Made by a program: the position numbers and the translations under genes. The notes beneath the pieces were generated by a model. It had not been told where the DNA came from. It ran no database searches and saw nothing but the letters and a program-made list of their open reading frames with translations. Source: Thiosocius teredinicola (lineage in GTDB: Bacteria; Pseudomonadota; Gammaproteobacteria; Chromatiales; Chromatiaceae). From it: 64,000 bases of DNA. Where the stretch lies: contig NZ_CP019936.1 in the NCBI RefSeq assembly GCF_002009425.1, forward strand, positions 1,785,297 to 1,849,296. The letters run 5' to 3'. Positions 38,894 to 47,490 of the stretch are shown piece after piece (position 1 is the stretch's first letter; every line of letters starts with the position of its first letter).

Positions 38894-41698
38894 ATGCCGA
38901 CCCTTTCGCAGATTTGGATCGACGACGTGCAGACGGAATTTGTGGCCGGACAACGCTGGCTCAGTGAGGCGGAACCCGACCTCGGCCTGGGTATCGTCGA
39001 GGAGGCCGACGCGCGGCATGTGCTGATCCGTTTCGCGGCGAGCGGTGAGACCCGCAACTACGCGGCACGCAACGCACCGTTGAGCCGGGTGCGGTTTGCC
39101 GCGGACGATCACATCCAGGACCAGGCGGGCATGGAGTTGCAGGTTGTTTCCGTCGAAGAGCGGGACGGCACCTTGGTCTACCATGCCGTGACGCCCGATG
39201 GCGACGAGATCAGTCTGCCCGAGCAGGGCCTGAGCGACCGCCTTCGCCTGAATCGGCCGCAAGACAAACTGTTGGCCAGGCGTATCGATCCGGACATCTG
39301 GTTCACCCTGCGTTATCAATCGTGGCTACAGCAAGCCACGCTGTGGTCTTCGCCCGTTTATGGTCTGCAAGGCGCGCGTATCGACCTGATCGCTCACCAG
39401 CTTTTCATTGCGGCGGAAGTCGCCTCGCGTGCGGCGCCGCGCGTGCTGTTGGCCGACGAAGTCGGCCTGGGAAAGACCATCGAAGCCGGCCTGATTCTGC
39501 ATCGCCTGGTGCTTACTCAGCGCGTACAGCGTGTATTGGTGATCGTGCCCGATGCGCTGGTCAACCAGTGGCTGATCGAGATGCTGCGCCGATTCAACCT
39601 GACGTTTGCGGTGTTCGATCAGGAACGTTTCGAAGCGTCGGATCACACCAACCCTTTCCAAGGCGAGCAGCGCGTATTGTGCAGCCTGTCTTTTCTCACC
39701 TCGTCACCCGAGGTGGCTCGCGCGGCGCTCGCCGGCGAGTGGGATATGTTGATCGTCGACGAGGCCCATCACCTCGCTTGGAGTGAGCACGAGACCAGTC
39801 TCGCCTACCAATTGGTCGAAGAACTCGCGCTGACGACGCCCGATGTGTTGCTGTTGACCGCTACGCCCGAGCAGCTCGGTCGTGCCGGTCACTTCGGACG
39901 GCTGCGCCTGCTGGATCCACAGCGTTTTCACGACTACCCGAGCTTCGTCGCCGAGGAAGAGGCATACGCGCCGGTCGCAGAGCTGGCGGCGAACCTGCTC
40001 GACGGCAAGCCGCTCACCCAAGCTCAGCAACGGCTGTTGCACAGCTTGCTCGGTGACGAGGCGGACCTGCCGACCCAACAGATCATCGAGCGTCTGATCG
40101 ACCGGCACGGCACCGGGCGCGTGTTGTTTCGCAACACCCGCCAGGCAATCAAGGGCTTTCCCGCGCGCCATTTGAACAGCTATGCCTTGCCGCAGCCCGA
40201 GGCCTACACCGACCTCAGCTCGGCCATCCAGCCCGAAGCCTTGTTCGGTGACGACTGGACGGCGATCGATCCGCGCGTCAACTGGCTGCGCGGTCTGCTG
40301 ACCCAGTTGGCGCCGGCAAAGGTCCTGGTGATCTGCGCGCAGGCGCAATCGGTGGTGGCGTTGCGCGATTTTCTGCTGGAGCGCTGTGCGATCCATGCGG
40401 CGATGTTCCACGAGCATATGGAGATCGTGGCGCGCGATCGCGCCGCTGCCTTCTTCGCCGATATGGATGAAGGTTCGCAGGTATTGATCTGCTCAGAAAT
40501 CGGCAGCGAGGGGCGCAACTTTCAGTTTGCCCATCACCTGGTGTTGTTCGATCTGCCGCTCGAGCCGGACCTGCTCGAACAGCGTATCGGTCGCCTCGAT
40601 CGTATCGGACAGCGTGAGACCATCGAGATCCATGTCCCCTATATCGAGGGTACGGCCAACGAGGTACTGCTGCGCTGGTATCGCAACGGCCTGTCCAGTT
40701 TCGAAGCGACCTGTCCGGCAGCGAGCGCGGTGTATGACCAACTCGGCGATGCACTCAAGGCGGCGCTGGCCGAGCCGGGCGACAGCAGCGCATTGGTCCG
40801 TGAAGCAGCAGCGCTCACCCAACAGATCAATGCCGAACTCGAAAATGGACGCGACCGCTTGCTGGAACTGCACTCGCACCAGCCTGAACAGGCGAAAGCG
40901 CTGGTAGAGGCGATGCGTCACTGCAGCGAAGTTACTCCCTTGCCGGATTACATGGCGGCCTATTGGGATGCTTTCGGCATCGAACACGAGCCCGGCCCGG
41001 GTGGCTCGACGGTTTTGCGGCCGGGTGCGCACATGTTGTCGGATCACTTTCCGACATTGAGTCACGAAGCTTCGACGGTCACTTTTAACCGCGGCCATGC
41101 ACTGGCGCACGAGGATCGCCAATTTCTCACCTGGGAACACCCGATGGTGCAGGGCTGTATGGAGATGCTGACCAGCGGCGAGCTTGGCGCTGCGTCGGTC
41201 ACGGTGTGCAGCCATCCGGATTTCAAAACCGGCACGGTGTTTCTCGAGGCGTTGTACCTGATCGAATGCCTCGCCCCGACCGGTTTGGAGATGCAGCGTT
41301 ATCTGCCGCCCACTTGTCTGCGCTTTCTACTCGACGCGCAAGGCCGCGATCGTGCCGGCGAACTGGCGCATGAACAGCTCAGTGGATTGTGCCTGTCGCA
41401 GAATCGCAAACTGGCAGAGACGGTGATCGCGTCGCAGACAGAGCGGGCGAAGGCGCTGCTGCAGTTTGCGACGGGACTTGCCGAAGGGACCGTTGGCGAC
41501 GTGGTGAACGCGGCCGTCGCACAGGTCGATGCTGAGCTGTCGGCGGAACGTCAGCGTCTTACCGCCTTGGCCAAGGTCAACCCCAATGTGCGCGAAGACG
41601 AGATCGAACGTCTGGAGGTGCGTCACCAAGCATTGCTCGACCACCTCGCCCTGACTCGGGTTCGGCTCGATGCGGTGCGCCTGGTCGTGATGCGGTGA
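38894..41698 (+). CDS. rapA: RNA polymerase-associated ATPase RapA
   Basis: Swi2/Snf2-type ATPase that binds RNA polymerase and promotes its recycling. The ATG at 38894 gives 934 residues, with tandem Tudor-like N-terminal domains (about 15-120), Walker A GLGKT at 191-195, DEAH at 289-292, the helicase C-terminal lobe (SEIGSEGRNFQFAHH; QRIGRLDRIGQ) and the RapA-specific C-terminal part. E. coli RapA aligns from GQRW near residue 19 here, so the true start may be the GTG at about 38945; the extra 16 residues are uncertain. Confidence 0.94.
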   Translation: MPTLSQIWIDDVQTEFVAGQRWLSEAEPDLGLGIVEEADARHVLIRFAASGETRNYAARNAPLSRVRFAADDHIQDQAGMELQVVSVEERDGTLVYHAVTPDGDEISLPEQGLSDRLRLNRPQDKLLARRIDPDIWFTLRYQSWLQQATLWSSPVYGLQGARIDLIAHQLFIAAEVASRAAPRVLLADEVGLGKTIEAGLILHRLVLTQRVQRVLVIVPDALVNQWLIEMLRRFNLTFAVFDQERFEASDHTNPFQGEQRVLCSLSFLTSSPEVARAALAGEWDMLIVDEAHHLAWSEHETSLAYQLVEELALTTPDVLLLTATPEQLGRAGHFGRLRLLDPQRFHDYPSFVAEEEAYAPVAELAANLLDGKPLTQAQQRLLHSLLGDEADLPTQQIIERLIDRHGTGRVLFRNTRQAIKGFPARHLNSYALPQPEAYTDLSSAIQPEALFGDDWTAIDPRVNWLRGLLTQLAPAKVLVICAQAQSVVALRDFLLERCAIHAAMFHEHMEIVARDRAAAFFADMDEGSQVLICSEIGSEGRNFQFAHHLVLFDLPLEPDLLEQRIGRLDRIGQRETIEIHVPYIEGTANEVLLRWYRNGLSSFEATCPAASAVYDQLGDALKAALAEPGDSSALVREAAALTQQINAELENGRDRLLELHSHQPEQAKALVEAMRHCSEVTPLPDYMAAYWDAFGIEHEPGPGGSTVLRPGAHMLSDHFPTLSHEASTVTFNRGHALAHEDRQFLTWEHPMVQGCMEMLTSGELGAASVTVCSHPDFKTGTVFLEALYLIECLAPTGLEMQRYLPPTCLRFLLDAQGRDRAGELAHEQLSGLCLSQNRKLAETVIASQTERAKALLQFATGLAEGTVGDVVNAAVAQVDAELSAERQRLTALAKVNPNVREDEIERLEVRHQALLDHLALTRVRLDAVRLVVMR

Positions 41699-41732
41699 TC
41701 ACCGCATCGATGGGTGGGGCGCGGTCGTCGGT

Positions 41733-42332
41733 TTAATCGGTGAGTGCCAGCCACCCCGGCAGCTCTTCGACGCGTGTCAGCCAGGCCTGCACCGCAGGGT
41801 AGGGTTGCAGTGAGAAATTGCCGTCGCCGGCAAGGGCAACGTAGGGATAGCAGGCGAGGTCGGCGATCGTGGGGCGATCGGTGGCCAGCCAGGGCGCGTC
41901 ACTGAGCTGGTGCTCCATTGCCTCCAATCCGGGCTTGGCCTCGCGGTGACACTGGTCCACATCGAAAGGCTTGCTGAACAGAACGGCGACGCGTGCGCGT
42001 GCGAGTCCGTACTGTAGTTCGTTTTCAGAAACCGCAAGCCATTGCATCACCCGCGCTTCGCCGAGCGCGTCGGCCGGCAGCCATTGGCCGTCGCCATGCC
42101 GTCGCGCCAAGTAGACAAGAATCGCCATTGAATCCCACAGCAGTATTTCGCCATCGGCCAACACCGGGATCTGCCCACGCGGGTTCAGGCGTTTGAACTC
42201 ATCGGTCTGGGTTTCGCCCTTGGTGCTGTCGACGGCGATGCGTTGGTAGTCGACGCCCAGCATCGACAGCAACAGTCGAACCTTGTAGCAATTACCTGAG
42301 CGGGGGAAGTCGTAGAGTTGCAGAGTAGACAT
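41733..42332 (-). CDS. Glutathione S-transferase family protein
   Basis: A 199-residue GST: N-terminal thioredoxin-like domain (MSTLQLYDFPRSGNCYKVRLLLSMLG) with the Ser of RSGNCYK as the likely catalytic residue and the NPRGQIPVL glutathione-site loop, then the all-helical C-terminal domain with RPTIADLACYPYVAL. The substrate is unknown. The ATG at 42332 fits the family; the longer frame upstream is not similar. It converges with rapA (34 bases). Confidence 0.9.
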   Translation of the reverse strand: MSTLQLYDFPRSGNCYKVRLLLSMLGVDYQRIAVDSTKGETQTDEFKRLNPRGQIPVLADGEILLWDSMAILVYLARRHGDGQWLPADALGEARVMQWLAVSENELQYGLARARVAVLFSKPFDVDQCHREAKPGLEAMEHQLSDAPWLATDRPTIADLACYPYVALAGDGNFSLQPYPAVQAWLTRVEELPGWLALTD

Positions 42333-42486
42333 CGCGGTTCTCTCCAGGGGGTGGGCTGCGTTTACAGCTGCTCGTGCTGCCGCGCATAGATCGAGGCCAA
42401 CCGGTGCAAATGTTGGCGGAAGGTGATGCTGACGGCATGACGGCGAGTTGCACCGGCCGATAGTAACAAGCCGAGCCCCGTCGATG

Positions 42487-43494
42487 TCAGGGCGTTCCGA
42501 TTCGCGTGCCCGACGATCTGCAGCGGGTGCGTACTGGCTTTTTAGCCTGCAACTCATCGAGCGTGGCCTGGATTGGCCCGAGCAGGGCAGGCTGATCGGT
42601 TTCTGCGATAGCCAGCGCGCGTTGCGCGGTGGCAATGGCCTGTGTGTGACAACCGAGCGCGGCTTGTACCTCAGCCAGGTTGTTCAGCGCGGCCGCGTGC
42701 CGCGGTTGCTGTTCGATGATCAGGCGATACTCTCGTTCTGCCTCGGTGAATCCGCCGGAAGCATAGAGTGCATGTGCATAGCCGAATCTGGCGGTTGGGT
42801 TCGACGGCCAGCGTTCAAGCATCACCCGATAAGCAGCCTGTCTTGCACGCGGCGTCAACAGCGGCTCTGCGACGGCGGTCGCACTGAGCATACGGTCCAG
42901 CGCTGGTTGTGCCGGCAAACTACCCGGACGCAAAGCGACAACGCCCCATCGTTCTGCCAGGCGCCAGCTACGTAAGAACTTGTGTGCCGACATCAGCTCC
43001 CTTCTTTGCGTCCCGGAGCGCAGCACAACAGTGTCGTCGATCGGGTTAAGTCCGACGACTACCGCATAGTGCCAAACCGGCCAAAAGCCGAGTCCCAGAT
43101 TCTGCATGACGAGAACCGGGTGCCCGGCGTCGATTTCCGCGCGCAGCGCAGACAGCGACGGTTCGATGACATAGGGAATGCGGCCGGCGCGACGTGTGGC
43201 GGCGAGCATCTCGACTTGCAGTGAACCCTTCTTGGCCGGGACATACACCTGGCCAACAAGGTCATCGGGCGATACACCGACACCGCTCGCATCGAGTACG
43301 GTCGCCAGGGCCGCCGGACCACATTGGTAGTCCTGCTGTGGATAGAAGGGGGTATCACTGAGCTCGATAGGCTGGCTCAGAGGCGGTGCCAATTCAGGGA
43401 GCACTGGCGGCCGGCTTGCGCAGGCCGCCAATGTGACGAGGCACGCGACTACAGCACAGCAGCGGAGGCTGCTTTTGATGCGACGCGTATTCAG
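42487..43494 (-). CDS. PA2778-family cysteine peptidase lipoprotein with TPRs
   Basis: A lipoprotein with a C39-like peptidase domain and C-terminal TPR repeats. The only standard start (TTG 43431) would give a lipobox Cys at residue 4 and no signal peptide. A CTG at 43494 overlaps the stop of the upstream gene (CTGA) and gives MNTRRIKSSLRCCAVVACLV-TLAAC, a perfect lipoprotein signal; I choose it (335 residues). With that start the catalytic Cys is C58 (YQCGPAAL) and His is H141 (WHYAVVVG). TPRs span about 230-310. It pairs with a PA2779-family gene as in Pseudomonas. Function unknown. Confidence 0.82.
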   Translation of the reverse strand: MNTRRIKSSLRCCAVVACLVTLAACASRPPVLPELAPPLSQPIELSDTPFYPQQDYQCGPAALATVLDASGVGVSPDDLVGQVYVPAKKGSLQVEMLAATRRAGRIPYVIEPSLSALRAEIDAGHPVLVMQNLGLGFWPVWHYAVVVGLNPIDDTVVLRSGTQRRELMSAHKFLRSWRLAERWGVVALRPGSLPAQPALDRMLSATAVAEPLLTPRARQAAYRVMLERWPSNPTARFGYAHALYASGGFTEAEREYRLIIEQQPRHAAALNNLAEVQAALGCHTQAIATAQRALAIAETDQPALLGPIQATLDELQAKKPVRTRCRSSGTRIGTP

Positions 43495-43871
43495 ACTTTG
43501 GTGAAGATATTGGTGACCCCGACCAGTTCGAGGATCAACAACACGACAAAGACCACGCCGATCACCGCGAGCACGCTGCCACCGGCCGGCAGTTCATCCA
43601 ACTGTGCCGACAGCATCTGCAATTCTTCGGTACTCAGTGCCGCAATACGTGCATCGACCTCGGCCGGTGAAACACCCTGCTGCAGAAACTGCGCACGAAT
43701 ATCGTCACGCGCCAGTTGGCCCTGGATGCGGTTCAACAACTCGCCCCGTTGATCGAGCTGTACCAGCGTATCGGTGCCGATCGGTGCCGCCAGACTCACG
43801 ACCGGCAGACCGAGCAGGCTGGTTGTCACGATCAGCAGCATGGCGATGAACTTTTTGAAGATATTTTTCAC
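43491..43871 (-). CDS. PA2779-family protein
   Basis: A 126-residue protein (GTG start) with a signal peptide or N-terminal helix (about 5-28, cleavage after SLA), a helical middle with QGVSPAEVDARIAALSTEEL, and a C-terminal membrane helix (about 98-118, VLAVIGVVFVVLLILELVGV). This matches the PA2779 family, always next to PA2778-type peptidases; it may be the peptidase's partner or substrate. SD-like GGGGGT precedes the GTG. The downstream peptidase gene starts within its stop codon. Confidence 0.85.
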   Translation of the reverse strand: MKNIFKKFIAMLLIVTTSLLGLPVVSLAAPIGTDTLVQLDQRGELLNRIQGQLARDDIRAQFLQQGVSPAEVDARIAALSTEELQMLSAQLDELPAGGSVLAVIGVVFVVLLILELVGVTNIFTKV

Positions 43872-43978
43872 TTAATGACCCCCTGGTACATTGTGATAGG
43901 GAGGATTGCGCCGCCAACGCCCAAGACGCTAGCACGCTTCCTCGCTGAACCGCAAACAGCGATTAGGGGAGCTTGAAC

Positions 43979-44009
43979 TCTGTAGCAGAACTGCGTCTGT
44001 AGCAGAACT
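43979..44009. repeat. Tandem direct repeat, 14 bp, period 17
   Basis: Two identical copies of TCTGTAGCAGAACT at 43979-43992 and 43996-44009, separated by GCG, at the left edge of the AT-rich island. Confidence 0.8.
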
Positions 44010-44124
44010 AGAGAGTAAACAAGGAACGTTTGTTCTCCCGAAGAAGCACGTTCGATCTTTAGTGCTGACGTCAGCGTCGGGTGACAGTGCGTTAATGTTG
44101 AAGAATTCGACCAACAAATTGGGC

Positions 44125-44143
44125 GTCGCTAAACATCGGTTGC
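44125..44143 (+). repeat. 19-bp direct repeat, copy 1
   Basis: GTCGCTAAACATCGGTTGC; 18 of 19 bases match copy 2 (44503-44521), with the single change C to A at the fifth base. The copies are 378 bases apart, both upstream of the NACHT gene. Confidence 0.8.
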
Positions 44144-44502
44144 CTTGGGTTCAGCAAACAAAATAGAAATGGAGCACGGCGGTGTATCGAGAAATACTAT
44201 TGTTTGATTTGCAGACCATGCTTAAATTGCGTGAAATCGTTGCTGAGTAAAGAGCCAGCTGCCAAAGGACTTTTACGAATCTGATGTTGAGCGATCAGGC
44301 TATTGTTTCTACAGTACAGGCTTAGCAAAAAGGGTGTTTTTTGAGCTTTCATGACGATGATCTTTCTGTCTTCATGAGATAGGAGAATTGGCCCGAGTGT
44401 CGCATAGACTTTATGGCTTAAGTGGCTTGTGTCATTTTAGTCTGATTTCCCTAGTCGCATCTGTGCTGGTTTTCGTACTAAAGTATACGTTTCACTAGAA
44501 TA

Positions 44503-44521
44503 GTCGATAAACATCGGTTGC
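44503..44521 (+). repeat. 19-bp direct repeat, copy 2
   Basis: GTCGATAAACATCGGTTGC, 81 bases before the NACHT gene start. Matches copy 1 at 18 of 19 positions. It may be a regulator site or the trace of an insertion or recombination event. Confidence 0.8.
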
Positions 44522-44601
44522 TACATAGATGGAAGCCATTTAGCGAGATATTGGACAATTTCAGACGGCAAGCACGTTTTTATGGTCACGCTGAATAACG
44601 C

Positions 44602-47376
44602 ATGAGCTTGGGGGTGCGAGTGTTTCTCGAATCTTTAATAACGGGTGTTGGAAGTGGAGTAGCGAAAGGGGTTTTTCGTGTTTGGTTGAAAGATCAAGCG
44701 TTGTTGCTTGGTGTGGGTGAGGAATTTACAGACGTATTGAAAGAAGCAATTCCCGATATTCGGAAACGTAGGTCTACCCAGCGACAGTTTGAACAGATTG
44801 CCGACAGAGCGGCGGAAAGTGTTCTGCAAATGCTCGAAAAAGAAGGCAAAGATATCAGCGATGAAAGGCTGGATATAGTTATAAGCGCAGCAGGGGCTAC
44901 TATTTTGACAACCAATATTACTGCGGAACTTGCAGCTAGTGAAAGCCTTAGCCCCGATAGATTGCTTAGGTATTTTCTGAACAAGAAAGGTAGTGAGGGG
45001 GGTAATCCGGGAAAAGAATTCTCAGACGAAGAATCTCAAATATACTCCAGGATTCTTCATCACGCATCGCAGTTAATTGTAGATATATCTTCTCAGCTAC
45101 CTAGGTTTCAGGAGGCTGTATTTTCTGAAATCTTGTCTCGACAGACAGTATTGATTGATAAAGCGAATGAAGTGGTGTCTGGAATAGATAAGATTCTCAA
45201 AAGTCAAGAAGGTGAAAGTATCGCGCACAAGAGGTTTGAATCTGACTACAGGATAGCGTGCATTCGAAAGTACGATCGCCTTCAGCTATTCGGTGTGGAT
45301 GTGCAGAACTCACATAGGCGTTATCAACTGAGCGTTGCTTACGTTGCGCTGGAAGTGGAGCTGTCGAAGCGTATGCGAATGGAGCAAGCTCTCAGCGCCA
45401 CAACTCGACTGTTTTTGCGGGGAGCCGCAGGATCAGGAAAAACGACTTTGCTGCAGTGGTTCGCGACTAAAGCAGCTGGTCGTGAACTTAATGGAACGCT
45501 TGCGGAGTTCAATGGCTCTGTCCCCTTTTTGATCAAGCTGAGGGACCTTCGGTCGGATAGTTTTCCGAGTTTGGAAGATTGGCCATATAAAGTCACAGAC
45601 GCACTCAGTGGTAAGCCTTCTGATTGGGTTCACGGGATTGTGAGTGACGGTAGAGCGATAATTTTGATAGACGGAGTCGACGAAGTATCGGAGTACAACC
45701 GAGGGCGCGTGTTGGATTGGATAGATCATCTAACGAGTCTTTATCCACGCAACTATTTTGTAGTTACTGCGAGGCCTCATGCTGTCCCGGCCCAGTGGTT
45801 AGAACGTGCAGGATTTACAGTGGCTGAAGTTAAGGAAATGGGGCGTGATGATATTGTCCAGTTTATCGACCATTGGCACAAGGCGATCCTTCTGAATTGC
45901 CAAGACGATAGAGAAAAAAAAGATATAGAGAAATTCTCCCATGCATTGAAGGTGAAGATCACTAATGATGTCTCGCTTTATCGTTTGGTTAGCAATCCAT
46001 TGCTGAATGCCATTATATGTGCGCTGCATCGCGAGCGCGTGGAAAATTTGCCTAGCGACAGAATTGAGCTTTATAGAGCTTGCGTGGACATGTTCTTCCG
46101 AAGAAATCGTGAACGAAAAGTGAACATGGAGGACTATGTTGAATTGACAGATAGGCAGTTGCTTTTCTTGCTACAGGATCTTGCCTGGTGGATGATTCGT
46201 AATGCGAAAACAACAGCCACACGGTTGGAAGTCGAGGATAGATTCAATAGAACGATGTTGTCTTTGGCTGAATGTCCAATTGATGCAGATGGCAAACAAT
46301 TGTGTAAATTGTTTGTTGAGCGGGTCGGTATTCTCAGAGAGCTTTCGCCGACGAATATCGATTTTCCACACAGGACTTTTCAAGAATACTTGGCAGCATA
46401 TGCTGCGGTTACAGAGAATGATCTTGGCTCGTTAATTAGTAATGCGCACGATCCACAATGGAGGGAGGTGGTAATAATAGCTGCAGCACTTATAGCAGAT
46501 GTGAAGAAGGCGGAGAAGTTCATTCTGCTGCTTCTGGAGAAGGGAGACAAAGGGTGGCATCGGGAGATATTGTATATTGTCGCTGCCGCGTCTCTTGAGA
46601 GCGTGGTTCATTTACCTCACATAAGGCGGGTTCAGACGCTAGTCGAAAAGCGCTTGGAAAAGATTGTGCCACCGAAGAGTATATCGGGAGCGAATGAACT
46701 AGCGAAAAGTGGTGATTTAGTTGTTTCCTTACTTCGCTACAATGAAGATTGGGATGTGGAGAGCTCATGCGCATCAATTCGGTCTTTGTCGATTATCGGG
46801 ACTGAAACTGCTACTTATTGTCTTATTGGATGGACGGCGGATCGCCGGCCCGAGATTCATAAGCAGATTAGTTTGTCGCTTAGGGATTCACAAGCGCGGA
46901 CTGTATCCAGGGTTTGCAAGGATTGGAAGAATCCTCAGCACGTTAAGGAGTTGGATTTGTCGACAATCCCGATGGATAATTTTGCATTTTTGGAGAAGTT
47001 TGTGAATTTGGAGGTTCTGAACTTAGCATATACAACAATAAATAATATTGATGCTTTACAAAGTTTGAAGTCGTTGCGTATTCTGAATCTCGAAGGTACG
47101 AAAGTTGATGATATCTCTGCGTTGCGCGAGTTGAGTTTAGTTGAGGATCTCAATTTGGCGTTGACTCTTGTCTCTGATATAGAGGTTTTGGGAGATAAGG
47201 AACAATTAACAACATTGAATTTGATGAACACAAATGTAGAGAGTGTTGCAGCGCTGACGGGCTGTCGTGCTCTTCGTGAATTGAGTGTATTGGGGGTTAG
47301 AGTAGATCGAAAAGAAATAGTGAAGCTGAGGCGGGAGAATAAAAAGGTTAGGATAATAGGTCGAGAATCACAATAA
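44602..47376 (+). CDS. NACHT-LRR protein, bacterial NLR-like STAND ATPase (probable anti-phage)
   Basis: A 924-residue protein with the plan of an NLR: an N-terminal helical region (about 1-200, no recognised effector motif), a NACHT ATPase with Walker A GAAGSGKTT (274-282) and Walker B ILIDGVDE (354-361, the DGxDE form typical of NACHT), sensor-like VVTARPHAVP (387-396), winged-helix and helical arms (FPHRTFQEYLAAYAAV), then about five 22-residue leucine-rich repeats near the C-terminus (LEVLNLAYTTINNIDALQSL, LRILNLEGTKVDDISALREL and so on). Bacterial NACHT proteins are known anti-phage sensors. The ATG at 44602 has a poor SD. It stands alone, in AT-rich DNA. NLR architecture is clear; ligand and effector action are unknown. 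Confidence 0.9.
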   Translation: MSLGVRVFLESLITGVGSGVAKGVFRVWLKDQALLLGVGEEFTDVLKEAIPDIRKRRSTQRQFEQIADRAAESVLQMLEKEGKDISDERLDIVISAAGATILTTNITAELAASESLSPDRLLRYFLNKKGSEGGNPGKEFSDEESQIYSRILHHASQLIVDISSQLPRFQEAVFSEILSRQTVLIDKANEVVSGIDKILKSQEGESIAHKRFESDYRIACIRKYDRLQLFGVDVQNSHRRYQLSVAYVALEVELSKRMRMEQALSATTRLFLRGAAGSGKTTLLQWFATKAAGRELNGTLAEFNGSVPFLIKLRDLRSDSFPSLEDWPYKVTDALSGKPSDWVHGIVSDGRAIILIDGVDEVSEYNRGRVLDWIDHLTSLYPRNYFVVTARPHAVPAQWLERAGFTVAEVKEMGRDDIVQFIDHWHKAILLNCQDDREKKDIEKFSHALKVKITNDVSLYRLVSNPLLNAIICALHRERVENLPSDRIELYRACVDMFFRRNRERKVNMEDYVELTDRQLLFLLQDLAWWMIRNAKTTATRLEVEDRFNRTMLSLAECPIDADGKQLCKLFVERVGILRELSPTNIDFPHRTFQEYLAAYAAVTENDLGSLISNAHDPQWREVVIIAAALIADVKKAEKFILLLLEKGDKGWHREILYIVAAASLESVVHLPHIRRVQTLVEKRLEKIVPPKSISGANELAKSGDLVVSLLRYNEDWDVESSCASIRSLSIIGTETATYCLIGWTADRRPEIHKQISLSLRDSQARTVSRVCKDWKNPQHVKELDLSTIPMDNFAFLEKFVNLEVLNLAYTTINNIDALQSLKSLRILNLEGTKVDDISALRELSLVEDLNLALTLVSDIEVLGDKEQLTTLNLMNTNVESVAALTGCRALRELSVLGVRVDRKEIVKLRRENKKVRIIGRESQ

Positions 47377-47490
47377 TTAAGCAGACCTAGAGATATATTG
47401 GGCTTGTTGATGAAAGAATGATTGAAGCCATTGGCGCGTCTGGCCATTCGTCTCCGGCCTACCCGGATTGCGTTACCTCCGCCATGCACA

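Larger units (their letters stand above)
43872..44601. other. 730-bp AT-rich non-coding region before the NACHT gene
   Basis: No convincing gene. The composition shifts to AT-rich near 43960. It holds a 14-bp direct repeat with period 17 (43979-43992 and 43996-44009), a 19-bp near-perfect direct repeat (44125-44143 and 44503-44521) and the upstream region of the NACHT gene. A TAGAAT -10-like hexamer lies at 44496-44501 but has no good -35. Only tiny open frames are present. Confidence 0.6.
43960..47420. other. Low-GC accessory island carrying one NACHT-LRR gene
   Basis: Composition is visibly AT-rich, with codons such as ATA, AGA and TTA frequent, against GC-rich neighbours on both sides (PA2779-like gene; valS). 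It has no integrase, transposase or tRNA, and I see no target-site duplication shared by the two edges. Edges are judged by eye and are approximate. It is most likely a horizontally acquired single-gene defence locus. Confidence 0.65.

Noticed and set aside
44125-44521. 19-bp repeats as integron attC or CRISPR repeats
   Set aside because: Only two copies, no regular spacer, no attC secondary structure or GTTRRRY core, and no cas or integrase gene.
43960-47420. Prophage or insertion sequence around the NACHT gene
   Set aside because: No integrase, transposase, phage structural gene, terminal inverted repeat or shared target duplication was found.
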